Of a DNA stretch of 64,000 nucleotides, positions 21,387 to 30,419 are shown one piece after another. The stretch lies in assembly GCA_902537815.1 (NCBI GenBank), contig CACBCS010000002.1, positions 124,001-188,000 of the forward strand. The letters run 5' to 3'. The notes below the pieces were generated by a model. The model was not told where the DNA came from and ran no database searches. It was given only the letters and a program-made list of their open reading frames with translations. The translations under genes were made by a program, and so were the position numbers. Each line of letters opens with the position of its first letter. The stretch's first letter is position 1. The stretch is from an uncultured Pseudohongiella sp. (GTDB lineage Bacteria > Pseudomonadota > Gammaproteobacteria > Pseudomonadales > Pseudohongiellaceae).

Positions 21387-22625
21387 GTGAATGGCAAACG
21401 AATAGCAGTAACCGGTCTTGGTCTACTGACCCCGGTTGGCAACGATGTTGGGTCAACCTGGTCGGCCATCCGCGCCGGCGAGAGCGGGATCAGGCCCATT
21501 GAACGTTTTGACGTGTCAGAGTTTTCCACTCGCTTTGGTGGTGCTCTTCTGGCCTTTGACCGTGACAAATACCTGCCGGCAAAAGAAGCGCGCCGCATGG
21601 ATGAATTCATGCACTACGGCATTGCGGCAGGTATCCAGGCACTGGAAGATTCCGGATTGCAGGAGAGCGGCTTTGAGGCCGAACGATTCGGCGTTGCGGT
21701 GGGCTCCGGAATAGGCGGAATCACCACGATTGAAGAAACCGCGCTGCAGATCAAGGCATCAGGTCCACGTAAGGTGACACCTTTTTTTGTGCCTGGTTCA
21801 ATAATCAATATGATTTCCGGCACGCTTTCCATCCGCTACGGACTCAAAGGTCCCAATATTGCTGTAGTGACTGCCTGTACCACAGGTACTCACAATATTG
21901 GCCTCGGCGCGAATATGATCAGTAACGACCAGGCCGACATTATGCTGGTCGGCGGGGCTGAGATGGCCACTTCGCCCGTCGGCCTGGGGGGATTTTGTGC
22001 CGCAAGGGCGTTGTCTACCAGAAATGATGAGCCGGAGCGTGCCAGTCGTCCGTGGGACAAGGACAGAGATGGCTTCGTGCTTAGCGACGGCGCGGGCGTG
22101 ATGGTGATTGAAGAAATGGAGCATGCCAAAGCGCGAGGTGCCAGGATATATGCCGAACTTGTCGGGTTCGGGATGAGTGGTGACGCCTTTCACATGACGG
22201 CGCCTTCAGAATGCGGGGAAGGGGCGGCCAGATGCATGCAAAATGCCCTGAGAAGCGCAGACTTGAGTGTTAACGACATTGATTACATCAATGCCCATGG
22301 CACCTCGACAATCGCTGGAGATGTCGCTGAGAGTGAAGCGATCAAGCAAGTGTTTGGCTCACGGGCATACAATCTTTGTGTGAGTTCTACCAAATCCATG
22401 ATCGGACATTTGCTTGGGGCCTCCGGTGCCGCCGAAGCCATTGTGTCCGTTCTCACGCTTCGTGATCAGGTCATCACACCAACCATTAATTTAGACAATC
22501 CGGAAGAAGGCTGTGACCTCGACTATGTACCGCATAAGGCCAGAGAGACAGCGGTAAATGCAGTTTTGACCAATTCTTTCGGGTTTGGCGGGACTAACGG
22601 CAGTCTGATCTTCAGGCGGGTCTGA
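21387..22625 (+). CDS. fabF: 3-oxoacyl-ACP synthase II
   Basis: Condensing enzyme extending acyl-ACP with malonyl-ACP, 412 residues, family length. Nucleophile Cys164 in VVTACTTGTHN, active-site histidines in NAHGTST and SMIGHLLGASGAAEA, and the C-terminal NSFGFGGTNGSLIF. It starts at GTG 21387 after TTCGGAG; the nearby ATG at 21391 is in another frame. In E. coli pabC follows; here there are 131 non-coding bases and then mltG. Confidence 0.97.
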   Translation: MNGKRIAVTGLGLLTPVGNDVGSTWSAIRAGESGIRPIERFDVSEFSTRFGGALLAFDRDKYLPAKEARRMDEFMHYGIAAGIQALEDSGLQESGFEAERFGVAVGSGIGGITTIEETALQIKASGPRKVTPFFVPGSIINMISGTLSIRYGLKGPNIAVVTACTTGTHNIGLGANMISNDQADIMLVGGAEMATSPVGLGGFCAARALSTRNDEPERASRPWDKDRDGFVLSDGAGVMVIEEMEHAKARGARIYAELVGFGMSGDAFHMTAPSECGEGAARCMQNALRSADLSVNDIDYINAHGTSTIAGDVAESEAIKQVFGSRAYNLCVSSTKSMIGHLLGASGAAEAIVSVLTLRDQVITPTINLDNPEEGCDLDYVPHKARETAVNAVLTNSFGFGGTNGSLIFRRV

Positions 22626-22756
22626 AGCGCCCTCAGAGCAGCGATATTTCGTCTCCCACGCCGGGCGGCTTTTTCTGAAAATTTTTATCTGCTCATGTAG
22701 ACTCTTCGGGAGTGATGGCCCAACGATAACTCTCCAAGATTAGTCTGATAAACCGC

Positions 22757-23776
22757 ATGCGGAAGCTGATTACCCAAACAAGCACAGTGATTGCGATCGC
22801 AGCCCTGTTAGTGCTTCTGAGTGTGATTTCAGCGCTCAATCAATTTTACCAGCCTCTGTCGTCTCTCAGCGCTCCTAGAGCCTTCGAGGTAAAACCGGGT
22901 GATTCGCTTACTGTGATCGCAAGCGAACTGGTAGACGATCGGATACTGCCTTCCTCTAATGTGTTCCGGTTTATGGCATGGTGGCGTGGCGTTGAAGACG
23001 TGCTGCAGGCCGGAGAATACCAGTTTGACCCGGGGCGCAGTCAGGCGGACATCCTGCAGATGCTGGTTGACGGAGAAGTGCGTCAATATCGCATTACCTT
23101 GATTGAAGGTTGGCGCTTTTCTGACGTAACGGATGCCCTGTCTTCCGCATTAGGGCTGAAAACGACACTTGACGGCTATACTGCTGAAGCGCTGGCATCT
23201 AGTCTGGGGCTGGAAATGGATCACCCGGAAGGCATGCTGCATCCGGACACTTACTTCTACACGCGGGGAACAACGGATCTCGAGTTATTACAGCGGGCCA
23301 GAGATCGCCAGCAAGCGATATTGAATTCTCATTGGGAAAAACGACAGGGGGCACTGCCATTTTTGAATCCCTACGAAGCACTAACGCTTGCATCGATTAT
23401 CGAGAAAGAATCAAACGCGCAGAGTGAACGTGGGCGAATTGCGGGTGTTTTTATCAGGCGGCTGGAGCAGGGAATGCGGCTTCAGTCTGACCCTACAGTC
23501 ATCTATGGTCTGGGGCAGGAATTCGACGGTGATCTGACGCGTCAGCAGTTACAAACGCTGACCCCCTACAACACCTATCGGATAAATGGCCTGCCACCGA
23601 CTCCGATCGCTTTGCCGGGTGAAAGTTCAATTATTGCCAGTCTCAATCCGGATCCCGGAGACTCGCTGTATTTCGTATCTCGCGGGGACGGGACCCATCA
23701 ATTCTCTGTGTCGCTCGAGGAGCATAACGCTGCGGTCAACCAATTTCAGAGAACGCCCGACAGCGGGAGACCGTAG
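22757..23776 (+). CDS. mltG: Endolytic murein transglycosylase MltG (YceG family)
   Basis: 339-residue inner-membrane enzyme that cleaves nascent glycan strands and may end peptidoglycan chain synthesis. One membrane segment (about 10-28, VIAIAALLVLLSVISAL), a LysM-like region (FEVKPGDSLTVIASELV), then the YceG catalytic domain with Glu218 within LASIIEKESN and the SDPTVIYGLG and LPPTPIALPG motifs. The stop overlaps the tmk GTG by one base, so mltG-tmk-holB is a tightly coupled unit. Confidence 0.95.
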   Translation: MRKLITQTSTVIAIAALLVLLSVISALNQFYQPLSSLSAPRAFEVKPGDSLTVIASELVDDRILPSSNVFRFMAWWRGVEDVLQAGEYQFDPGRSQADILQMLVDGEVRQYRITLIEGWRFSDVTDALSSALGLKTTLDGYTAEALASSLGLEMDHPEGMLHPDTYFYTRGTTDLELLQRARDRQQAILNSHWEKRQGALPFLNPYEALTLASIIEKESNAQSERGRIAGVFIRRLEQGMRLQSDPTVIYGLGQEFDGDLTRQQLQTLTPYNTYRINGLPPTPIALPGESSIIASLNPDPGDSLYFVSRGDGTHQFSVSLEEHNAAVNQFQRTPDSGRP

Positions 23777-24417
23777 TGCGTAGAAAAGGCTTATTCATCA
23801 CTGTCGAAGGAGTAGAAGGCGCGGGTAAGAGCACTAATATTAAGGTGATCGAGGAGTTTTTTTCTGAATGGAAGCTGGATTACATTCTTACCAGGGAGCC
23901 AGGTGGAACATTAATAGCAGAAGAAATTCGCGAACTTCTGTTAATGCATCATGAAGAAAAGATGGATGCCACTACCGAATTGCTGCTAATCTTTGCCGCC
24001 CGCGCACAACACCTCAACACCAAAATCAAACAAACTCTTGCTGCAGGAACATGGGTTCTGTGCGATCGTTTCACTGACGCGACGTATGCCTATCAGGGCG
24101 CGGGAAGAGGCTTGAATGTCGAATTGATCAATCAGCTTGAGAGACTCGTGCAGGATAATTTGAGACCTGATTTGACCGTGATTTTTGACCTTGATCCGAG
24201 CATTGGTCTGGATCGTGCGCGCCAACGGGGGCAATTAGACAGAATTGAAAGCCAGAAGGTGGAGTTTTTTCAGCGCGTGCGAGAGGGCTATCAAAACATT
24301 GCTTCCCGTGAGAGTGGGCGATGTTTGCTCATCGATGCAAGCCAGACGCGGGAAACGGTCAGACAAAGTTTACGCGCGGCGTTGGAGGATAGAATGCAGG
24401 CTTTTCTTAATGAGTAA
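23776..24417 (+). CDS. tmk: Thymidylate kinase
   Basis: Phosphorylates dTMP to dTDP. 213 residues, P-loop VEGVEGAGKSTN near residue 11-21, the EPGGT motif binding dTMP, DRFTDATYAYQGAGRG and the LID region RARQRGQLDRIE. The GTG start overlaps the mltG stop; the stop lies 5 bases inside holB. The start has a weak GGGAG upstream. Confidence 0.96.
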   Translation: MRRKGLFITVEGVEGAGKSTNIKVIEEFFSEWKLDYILTREPGGTLIAEEIRELLLMHHEEKMDATTELLLIFAARAQHLNTKIKQTLAAGTWVLCDRFTDATYAYQGAGRGLNVELINQLERLVQDNLRPDLTVIFDLDPSIGLDRARQRGQLDRIESQKVEFFQRVREGYQNIASRESGRCLLIDASQTRETVRQSLRAALEDRMQAFLNE

Positions 24418-25447
24418 TCACGACCACCTCCTTTATCAGGTCCCGTTTCCCTGGCAGGACGCTCACTGGCGAAGGCTGGACAGGCTCCGCATAAATAATC
24501 AGCTTGCTCACGCCTATCTGATTGCCGGTTCCGCGGGGCTGGGCTTGCGCTTTTTTGCTGAAAAATTCGCCCATTTACTGCTATGCGCTCAACCCGAAAC
24601 AGGTCGAGCCTGTGCTGAATGCAAACAATGCGTTTTAAGTGCTAACAATCAGCATCCGGACCTACTTCGGGTTCAGCCTGAAGGAACTTCCCGGGCTGTC
24701 AAAGTTGAGCAAATCCGCGAGGCATCTGAATTTCTTTCCATGACCAGTCATGCCGGTGGTCCGAAAATCGTAATCATCGAGCAATCGCATCAGATGAATG
24801 CGAGTGCAGCAAATGCTTTACTGAAAACTCTGGAAGAGCCAAATCCTGACAGCTATCTTTTCCTGGTGACGGAATCGGTCTCTTCCATGATGGCTACAAT
24901 CAGGTCGCGCTGTCAGCGTCTGCAATTCGAGGTTCCCCGTTTTGACGAGTCGCTGGAGTGGCTGCAAGGACAGCTTCTGGGTAACGAGGATGGGACAAAA
25001 CTGCTGGTTGCGGCTTATAATCAGCCTCTCAAGGCACTGGAACTCGCCAGTAGCGACGCCTATGAAGTCCAACAGAGCTTTATCGCCAATTTGTGTGATT
25101 TGCTTACCGGTCACTCTTCGATTCGCCAGTGTGCTACCCAGGCGGCCAAGCTGGGTGAGCCTGTTGCTATAGGCTATCTGCTGAATCTTTCGACACTCCT
25201 GGTGAAATCTGCAGTAATCGGCGCGACAGTCATCACTGCCGAAGATCCACCGGTGTCCCGATTGATTCGGGCTCTGGATCAGGCCGAACATAGCAGGAAA
25301 GTACAGACGGAAGGGCTGCTCAGTTTTTACCAATCTGCATTGGATGGTCGACAGCAATTGGCAAGCAGCACAAACCCCAATCCTCAGCTCATTATGGAGT
25401 CACTTCTGCGGCAGTGGGCGTGCTTACAGCTGGGCCTGAGGACCTGA
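24410..25447 (+). CDS. holB: DNA polymerase III delta' subunit
   Basis: Clamp-loader subunit of the replicative polymerase, 345 residues. It has the AAA+ fold with HAYLIAGSAGLGLRFFAEK (the degenerate P-loop typical of delta'), four cysteines of the zinc module (LLCAQPETGRACAECKQC), LLKTLEEPNPDSYL and the SRC motif (IRSRCQRL). ATG 24410 overlaps the tmk stop by 8 bases; the longer open frame into tmk is not supported by homology. The last gene of the block; pilZ and tatD, which often follow, are missing. Confidence 0.95.
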   Translation: MSNHDHLLYQVPFPWQDAHWRRLDRLRINNQLAHAYLIAGSAGLGLRFFAEKFAHLLLCAQPETGRACAECKQCVLSANNQHPDLLRVQPEGTSRAVKVEQIREASEFLSMTSHAGGPKIVIIEQSHQMNASAANALLKTLEEPNPDSYLFLVTESVSSMMATIRSRCQRLQFEVPRFDESLEWLQGQLLGNEDGTKLLVAAYNQPLKALELASSDAYEVQQSFIANLCDLLTGHSSIRQCATQAAKLGEPVAIGYLLNLSTLLVKSAVIGATVITAEDPPVSRLIRALDQAEHSRKVQTEGLLSFYQSALDGRQQLASSTNPNPQLIMESLLRQWACLQLGLRT

Positions 25448-25784
25448 CTGAGATGAAGGAGTGGGTCTTGTATTGAGGGCGAGAGCCAACGAGAACTCTT
25501 TGAACGGGTTTCTGCTTCTAACGAGGGAGTTTCCGTCAGACCACTCCAGACGCTCTGACAGCGATGCGTAAGGAGGCGTATAGAAGGGGCGGGAGAAGGG
25601 GCATGGGCAGGGGAAAGACCCTCGATCGCTATGAGAGTCTGTCAGTCTGCTGAGCGCCGTATTAGAGCGTCTGTTTGGATGAAGACTGTAGCTGAATCAG
25701 CGGTAGCAACAGGAAAGGATTACGGAATCATTGGCTGATGACACTCAATAGTACTCCACCAAAAAGCCTATAATTCGAGATAAA
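25448..25784. other. 337-base gene-free stretch with inverted repeats
   Basis: No coding frame seen. CAGACGCTCT (25547-25556) and its exact reverse complement AGAGCGTCTG (25664-25673) are 107 bases apart, and GTCAGA/TCTGAC (25535-25540/25554-25559) forms a second possible stem. The region separates holB from the convergent 3' end of the FAD oxidoreductase. It contains CCTATAAT near 25770, but no matching -35 box. Confidence 0.4.
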
Positions 25785-26921
25785 CTAGAGGGATAATTCC
25801 TTTATTGAAGCTGATACATAACTTCCTATACTGAGGCTGGCCGTGAGTCCAGGAGACTCGATACCAAAAAGCTGAATCAGTCCTGGGATACCAGAATCTT
25901 GCGGGCAGGACACGACAAAATCGCCGGGTTTTTCATTCGGTCCGCTGATTTTCGGACGTATCCCTGCATAGGCCGGCACCAGCTGGTCAGCCGCAAGTGA
26001 TGGGAAGTAAATCCGGATTGCCTGAGCGAAAGTGCTGCGTTTATCCGGCGTGACCTGATAATCAACTTCTTCGACATATTCCGCATCCGGCCCGAATCTG
26101 AGTTGTCCGCTCAGATCTTGGGTGCTATGAATGCCCAGGCCTGCCAACTCCGGGTCTGGCAAGGGATAGATCAGATGCGAGAAAGGGTTTCTGCCCCGAT
26201 AATCAAAATACTCGCCCTTGCACAGAAAATGCTTGGGAATAGAGGAAGCGGGCAGATTTTCAATAGTCGCGGCAAGATGCTGCGACCACAGACCCGCACT
26301 ATTGACAAACCATTTCGAATTAAAGCGATAGGTCTCTGTTTTAGATCGATTATCGATTTTTGTTTTTACCAAAAACCCCTGCTCAGAAGGGTGAACCGAG
26401 GTGATTGTGGTGCGCGGCGCATACAACATGCCTTGTTGCTGGTTCAGCGTGAGAAGTGTTTGCATGTACTGGTGAGAGTCCAGTATGCCGGTACTGGGCG
26501 AGTAAAGCCCGTGCGCTGCTCTGACTGCCGGCTCCGCGACTTTGATGCGATCCTCAGCCCAATATTCCAGATCATCAACTCCGTTAGACTTCGCATTGTG
26601 CGCAAGCTTCGATATTGCTTGGTCGCAATCCGAATTTGACAGGATCAACTTGCCTATGCGGCGATAAGGCACTCGGTATTTGTCGCAAAAAGCATACAAA
26701 GCCTCTTTCCCTTCAACGCATAGCCGGGCTTTGAGGCTGCCGGGGGGGTAGTAAATACCCGCATGAATGACTTCGCTGAGCCGGCTGCTGGTGTGCTGCC
26801 CGAAACTTGATTCCTGCTCTGTCAGGACGATCGAGGCTTTCGGGAAGGCTTCCAGCAGCCGATGGGCGATTGCCAGCCCAACAACCCCGGCACCGGCAAT
26901 GCAAATGTCGAATCGATCCAT
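25785..26921 (-). CDS. lhgO: FAD-dependent oxidoreductase, probable L-2-hydroxyglutarate oxidase/dehydrogenase
   Basis: 378-residue DAO-family flavoprotein. The N-terminal Rossmann motif is CIAGAGVVGLAIAHRLLE; EQESSFGQHTSSRLSEVIHAGIYYPPGS, quoted in parts as GQHTSSRLSEVIHAGIYY, resembles the substrate/FAD region (xSxRNSxVIHxGIYY) of the L-2-hydroxyglutarate dehydrogenase (LhgO/L2HGDH) family. Such enzymes oxidise L-2-hydroxyglutarate to 2-oxoglutarate and feed electrons to the quinone pool. The frame extends to 26996, but the ATG at 26921 fits the family start (MDRFDICIAGAG). alkB lies 117 bases upstream on the same strand. Another DAO-family specificity is possible. Confidence 0.75.
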   Translation of the reverse strand: MDRFDICIAGAGVVGLAIAHRLLEAFPKASIVLTEQESSFGQHTSSRLSEVIHAGIYYPPGSLKARLCVEGKEALYAFCDKYRVPYRRIGKLILSNSDCDQAISKLAHNAKSNGVDDLEYWAEDRIKVAEPAVRAAHGLYSPSTGILDSHQYMQTLLTLNQQQGMLYAPRTTITSVHPSEQGFLVKTKIDNRSKTETYRFNSKWFVNSAGLWSQHLAATIENLPASSIPKHFLCKGEYFDYRGRNPFSHLIYPLPDPELAGLGIHSTQDLSGQLRFGPDAEYVEEVDYQVTPDKRSTFAQAIRIYFPSLAADQLVPAYAGIRPKISGPNEKPGDFVVSCPQDSGIPGLIQLFGIESPGLTASLSIGSYVSASIKELSL

Positions 26922-27038
26922 GATTTGCACCAGTCTGTCAGAAATTCGCGGGCGAAAAAGCCGAATCAGCCAACTGTGTATCAGCAGAGTCGCCACCCGC
27001 GGCTAAATAATAGCTTGATTGGCAAGGCGTGATCAGGC

Positions 27039-27683
27039 TCATTGTTGCGCTTCGCCGGACAGATGGTTTCTGAAGGTCAGGCTGATTCTGGGCTCAATAT
27101 ATCCTGAACTTTTAGGAAGTTGATGTAACCAGTTATGCTGTATGGTTTCACCCATTATCAATATGCTGCCATTCCCGAGAACTATCTGCTTCTTCGGGGT
27201 CGTTAAGTTGAACTTCGGTTTAAACTCCAGCATTCTCTCTGCCCCCAAACTCACTGAGGCCACAATCGGATTCGGCCCAAGCTCTGTTTCATCATCCGCG
27301 TGCCAGGATACGCTGTCCGATCCGTCCCGATAGTAATTCAGCAGCACCGAATTGAAAGAATGCTCACAGAGCTGCTCCAGCCTCGCCTTGACCCTCAGAA
27401 CATCCGGATTCCAGGGGTGGGGGGTAAGTTTCAATCCGGAGTAGCTGTAGCTTCGTCCCTTATGGGCCATCCAGCACTGGAGTCGTGGCAGATGGCGTTT
27501 CTGGCCCGCTATGGTCAGGTTCGCGGTGTGCCAGGGGATGTCATCCAGTAAGTTCTGAAACAGTCTGTCAGCCTCCCGCGCTGTGAATGCATTTGAAACA
27601 TACTGAATTTCCGAATCGCCAAGCACAAACGTCTGACGGGTCGGTTTATCGGGCTCGTTATCAAACAAAGAAGGTTGATTCAT
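27039..27683 (-). CDS. alkB: AlkB-type 2-oxoglutarate/Fe(II) dioxygenase (DNA repair)
   Basis: 214-residue AlkB-like protein. Iron ligands His128 and Asp130 (SWHADDE) and His187 (NWLHQLPK), 2-oxoglutarate-binding Arg199 and Arg205 (EPRISLTFR), and the LNYYRDGSDSVSWHAD core are all present. AlkB enzymes oxidatively remove alkyl groups from DNA or RNA bases. The overall sequence is nearer the ALKBH2/3-like branch (PRLQCWMAHKGRSYSYSG) than E. coli AlkB. The open frame begins at 27860, but ATG 27683 gives the family length and leaves an intergenic space before the divergent gor. Confidence 0.92.
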   Translation of the reverse strand: MNQPSLFDNEPDKPTRQTFVLGDSEIQYVSNAFTAREADRLFQNLLDDIPWHTANLTIAGQKRHLPRLQCWMAHKGRSYSYSGLKLTPHPWNPDVLRVKARLEQLCEHSFNSVLLNYYRDGSDSVSWHADDETELGPNPIVASVSLGAERMLEFKPKFNLTTPKKQIVLGNGSILIMGETIQHNWLHQLPKSSGYIEPRISLTFRNHLSGEAQQ

Positions 27684-27793
27684 GGCGCCTTGGGTTGGGT
27701 TAGGTGTGTCAGGCAGCTGGGGTTCTACAGCTCTGAGACAGGGTAAGGCATAATAGACATTTAGCAGCCTGTCAGGAAATTTGAAGAAGGTAC

Positions 27794-29152
27794 GTGAAGT
27801 TGGATAGCTATGATTATGATCTGTTTGTGATTGGTGCCGGTTCAGGTGGTGTACGCGCAAGCCGCATCGCGGCCAATTTAGGCGCCCGGGTTGCCGTTGC
27901 TGAGGAGCGTTACTTCGGAGGTACCTGCGTCAATGTGGGCTGTGTGCCTAAAAAACTATACAGCTATGCAGCGCATTACAAGGATGATTTTGAGGACAGT
28001 AGGGGTTTTGGCTGGGAGTGCTCTGATGCGCGTTTCGACTGGGGAGTTCTCAAGAAGAATAAAGATCAAGAAATCAATAGATTAAAATCTATATATGAAT
28101 CTTTACTTGTAAAATCCGGGGTGTCGATTTTCGCAAGCCGAGCACGACTGGTAGGCCCGAATGAAATCCAGGTGGGCAATAAAACCTGCTCCGCTCGCCA
28201 TATTTTACTGGCAGTGGGTGGCTGGCCTTATGTCCCGGTTTTTGAAGGGTCGGAGCATGCAATTACCTCAAATGAAGTCTTCAGCATGCCATCCGCTCCG
28301 AAATCCGTTGCCGTCTTGGGGGGTGGGTACATTGCAGTTGAATTTGCTTCTTTTTTTGCTCGTCTGGGTGTAGAGACCGCGTTAATTTACCGAGGTTCCA
28401 AGCTCCTCAGGGGTTTCGATGAGGATATAAGGGACATCATTACCGGCGAGCTTGCCCGAAGTACTAATCTGGTTCTTGAGGATGATATTTCTAAAATAAT
28501 TCAACAAAAAAACTGCTTAAAGTTGGTTCTTAAATCCGGAGTTATACTTGAAGCTGAACAGATCGTGGCGGCGACCGGTCGCAAACCGCTGACGCAGGAT
28601 CTTGGTCTTGAGACCACAGCCGTAGAACTTGATGACGACGGCGCGATTAAGGTGGATTCCAGCTTCTGTACTGCCGAGCCAAGTATCTACGCGGTTGGCG
28701 ATGCGATTAACCGGGTGGCTTTAACCCCCGTGGCGCTGATGGAGGGACAATGGTTAGCTCATCGGCTCTTTGGGGAAACTACTGATGCGGTGCGGTACGA
28801 AAATATCCCGACAGCAGTGTTTTGCCATCCTAATGTTGCCACTTGCGGTTACAGCGAACCGCAGGCGCGTGCGCTTGGTCTTGCGTTTGATGTGTACGAA
28901 AGCCGCTTCAGGCAGCTCAGACACACGCTCAGCGGCCGCCAGGAGCTCAGCTATATTAAATTACTGGTCAACCAGGCTGATGATCGCGTGATCGGGGCGC
29001 ATTTCGTAGCACCTGACGCCGGTGAACTCATGCAGGGCGTCGCAGTTGCGATGAATGCCGGTGCGACCAAGCGTGCCTTTGATGCGACGCTCGGTATACA
29101 TCCTACGTTGGCCGAAGAATTCGTGACACTTCGGGAAAAAAGAGTTTCCTGA
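27794..29152 (+). CDS. gor: Glutathione-disulfide reductase
   Basis: 452-residue FAD/NADPH enzyme that reduces glutathione disulfide. FAD motif FVIGAGSGGVRASRIAA, redox pair Cys45/Cys50 in GGTCVNVGCVPKKLY, the NAD(P) Rossmann VLGGGYIAVEFASFF, IYAVGDAINR and the C-terminal HPTLAEEFVTL. The CVNVGCVPKK sequence favours glutathione reductase over lipoamide dehydrogenase. GTG start with GAAGAAGG upstream. It is divergent from alkB with 110 bases between. Confidence 0.92.
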   Translation: MKLDSYDYDLFVIGAGSGGVRASRIAANLGARVAVAEERYFGGTCVNVGCVPKKLYSYAAHYKDDFEDSRGFGWECSDARFDWGVLKKNKDQEINRLKSIYESLLVKSGVSIFASRARLVGPNEIQVGNKTCSARHILLAVGGWPYVPVFEGSEHAITSNEVFSMPSAPKSVAVLGGGYIAVEFASFFARLGVETALIYRGSKLLRGFDEDIRDIITGELARSTNLVLEDDISKIIQQKNCLKLVLKSGVILEAEQIVAATGRKPLTQDLGLETTAVELDDDGAIKVDSSFCTAEPSIYAVGDAINRVALTPVALMEGQWLAHRLFGETTDAVRYENIPTAVFCHPNVATCGYSEPQARALGLAFDVYESRFRQLRHTLSGRQELSYIKLLVNQADDRVIGAHFVAPDAGELMQGVAVAMNAGATKRAFDATLGIHPTLAEEFVTLREKRVS

Positions 29153-29267
29153 TTGTTATTCATCACAGTACAACCGGCGCTGAACAGGTTTTCTAGGGCC
29201 TTGAGCGTGATAGGCTCTTCAGTTTTTGGGATTTTTAGCCAGGATTGTTATTCTTACATGATACCCA

Positions 29268-29299
29268 TTAATTCCGGTAATAAAGATTACCGGAATTAA
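29268..29299. repeat. 14-bp perfect inverted repeat with AAAG loop
   Basis: TTAATTCCGGTAAT and ATTACCGGAATTAA flank a 4-base loop. It sits between the convergent 3' ends of gor and the membrane-protein gene. There is no T run on either side, so it is not a standard intrinsic terminator; cruciform, RNA hairpin or protein-binding roles remain open. Confidence 0.6.
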
Positions 29300-29330
29300 G
29301 AATTGTGGGCGTCAGACCTTGCTCCGACAA

Positions 29331-30248
29331 TTAAATCGACACCCCTTTCTGCCTGTAGTCTTCGAAAACCCAAAGGATTAGCGGCAGAAATGGAAGAAAC
29401 AACCGATATTCATCGGGTCTCGCAATAAGGCACAGCGTGATGGTGTATGCGGCCATGGCGAAAACGACGCTTTTGTTTTCTTTTGCTCCATAGCTGACTA
29501 GGTCTTTACACGCTTCCCAATACTTTATGAGCAGCGCAATCCAGACAAAAGTTACCGGAGAACTAGCAAGATACCTGAGACTTAAGTTGTCTTTGAGCAT
29601 AAAAAGCTGGCTGTAATACTCGGCTTCGCTGAATACAAGACTGCTCAACAACAGCTGGACAATAAGCGGAATGGCAATTACCGCGCTCTGAGCTCTGAGG
29701 CTCAGCCCTGCTGCCCCAACACTGCAAATCGCGAAAAGCAAGGCGATGTCGGCTCTTGTTGCGCTCAAAAGCAAGGTAAGAAGCACTAGAGGCCATGCTC
29801 TACTTTGGTGAGTGCCCGTTTTTCGAATGAGGGCCACCGTATGGATCGACAAAAACAGTATGAATGAAGCGGTTGGTCGGTAGCCTCCAAACATGAGAAA
29901 CGGGTAGATCAGGAACAGCCAACCCGTTTGTATGTCTTTAACGCAACTGAAGTGCTTAATCAGCGCCAAGGCTGACAAAAACAGGAAAAAACCATCGAAC
30001 ACGAGTATTGAATACCGCAGTTGCAGGTCAGATTCCACAAGCAGACTGATTCCATCGCGAATCAGGCCGATCAAAAGATATGGCGCTATCCTATACTGAT
30101 CTGGGGCTCGACCGGTACCCTCCAGAAGCGCTTCTAAGATGGGCAAAGCCTGCTCTTCAATCGGCAATACATGGATGTAATAACCCGACCAGACAGAGAA
30201 AATGGACGCGAAGGCAATGCCTAGACAGGTTTTTAGTTGTTGACTCAT
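29331..30248 (-). CDS. Polytopic membrane protein of unknown function (EpsG-like character)
   Basis: I do not recognise this gene with certainty. The 305-residue product is hydrophobic throughout, with about eight to nine predicted membrane segments (for example LGIAFASIFSVWSGYYI, YSILVFDGFFLFLSALAL, GWLFLIYPFLMFGG, VIAIPLIVQLLLSSLVF, FVWIALLIKYW, LFLPFLPLILWVF) and an acidic/aromatic periplasmic loop after the first. YRPTASFILFLSI and SATRADIALLFA recall EpsG-type polymerase proteins of polysaccharide loci, but no polysaccharide genes are nearby. It is flanked by a long hairpin on its 3' side and the recombinase on its 5' side. Confidence 0.6.
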   Translation of the reverse strand: MSQQLKTCLGIAFASIFSVWSGYYIHVLPIEEQALPILEALLEGTGRAPDQYRIAPYLLIGLIRDGISLLVESDLQLRYSILVFDGFFLFLSALALIKHFSCVKDIQTGWLFLIYPFLMFGGYRPTASFILFLSIHTVALIRKTGTHQSRAWPLVLLTLLLSATRADIALLFAICSVGAAGLSLRAQSAVIAIPLIVQLLLSSLVFSEAEYYSQLFMLKDNLSLRYLASSPVTFVWIALLIKYWEACKDLVSYGAKENKSVVFAMAAYTITLCLIARPDEYRLFLPFLPLILWVFEDYRQKGVSI

Positions 30249-30419
30249 CGTGGGAGACCCTAACTTACCCCTTTTGTGCCACCACTCTGATTAACATTTA
30301 ACTCGGAGAAGCCGATAATGCTAGGTCGTCGTTTTTCAATCGCCATTGTTCATTGCCCGATCCGAAGAAATTATCCTAAATAATATACAATTAAAACAGA
30401 GATATATATAGTTTAGCTC

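Noticed and set aside
24245-24409. N-terminal extension of holB into tmk
   Set aside because: The frame there is the alternative frame of tmk; the family start is at 24410.
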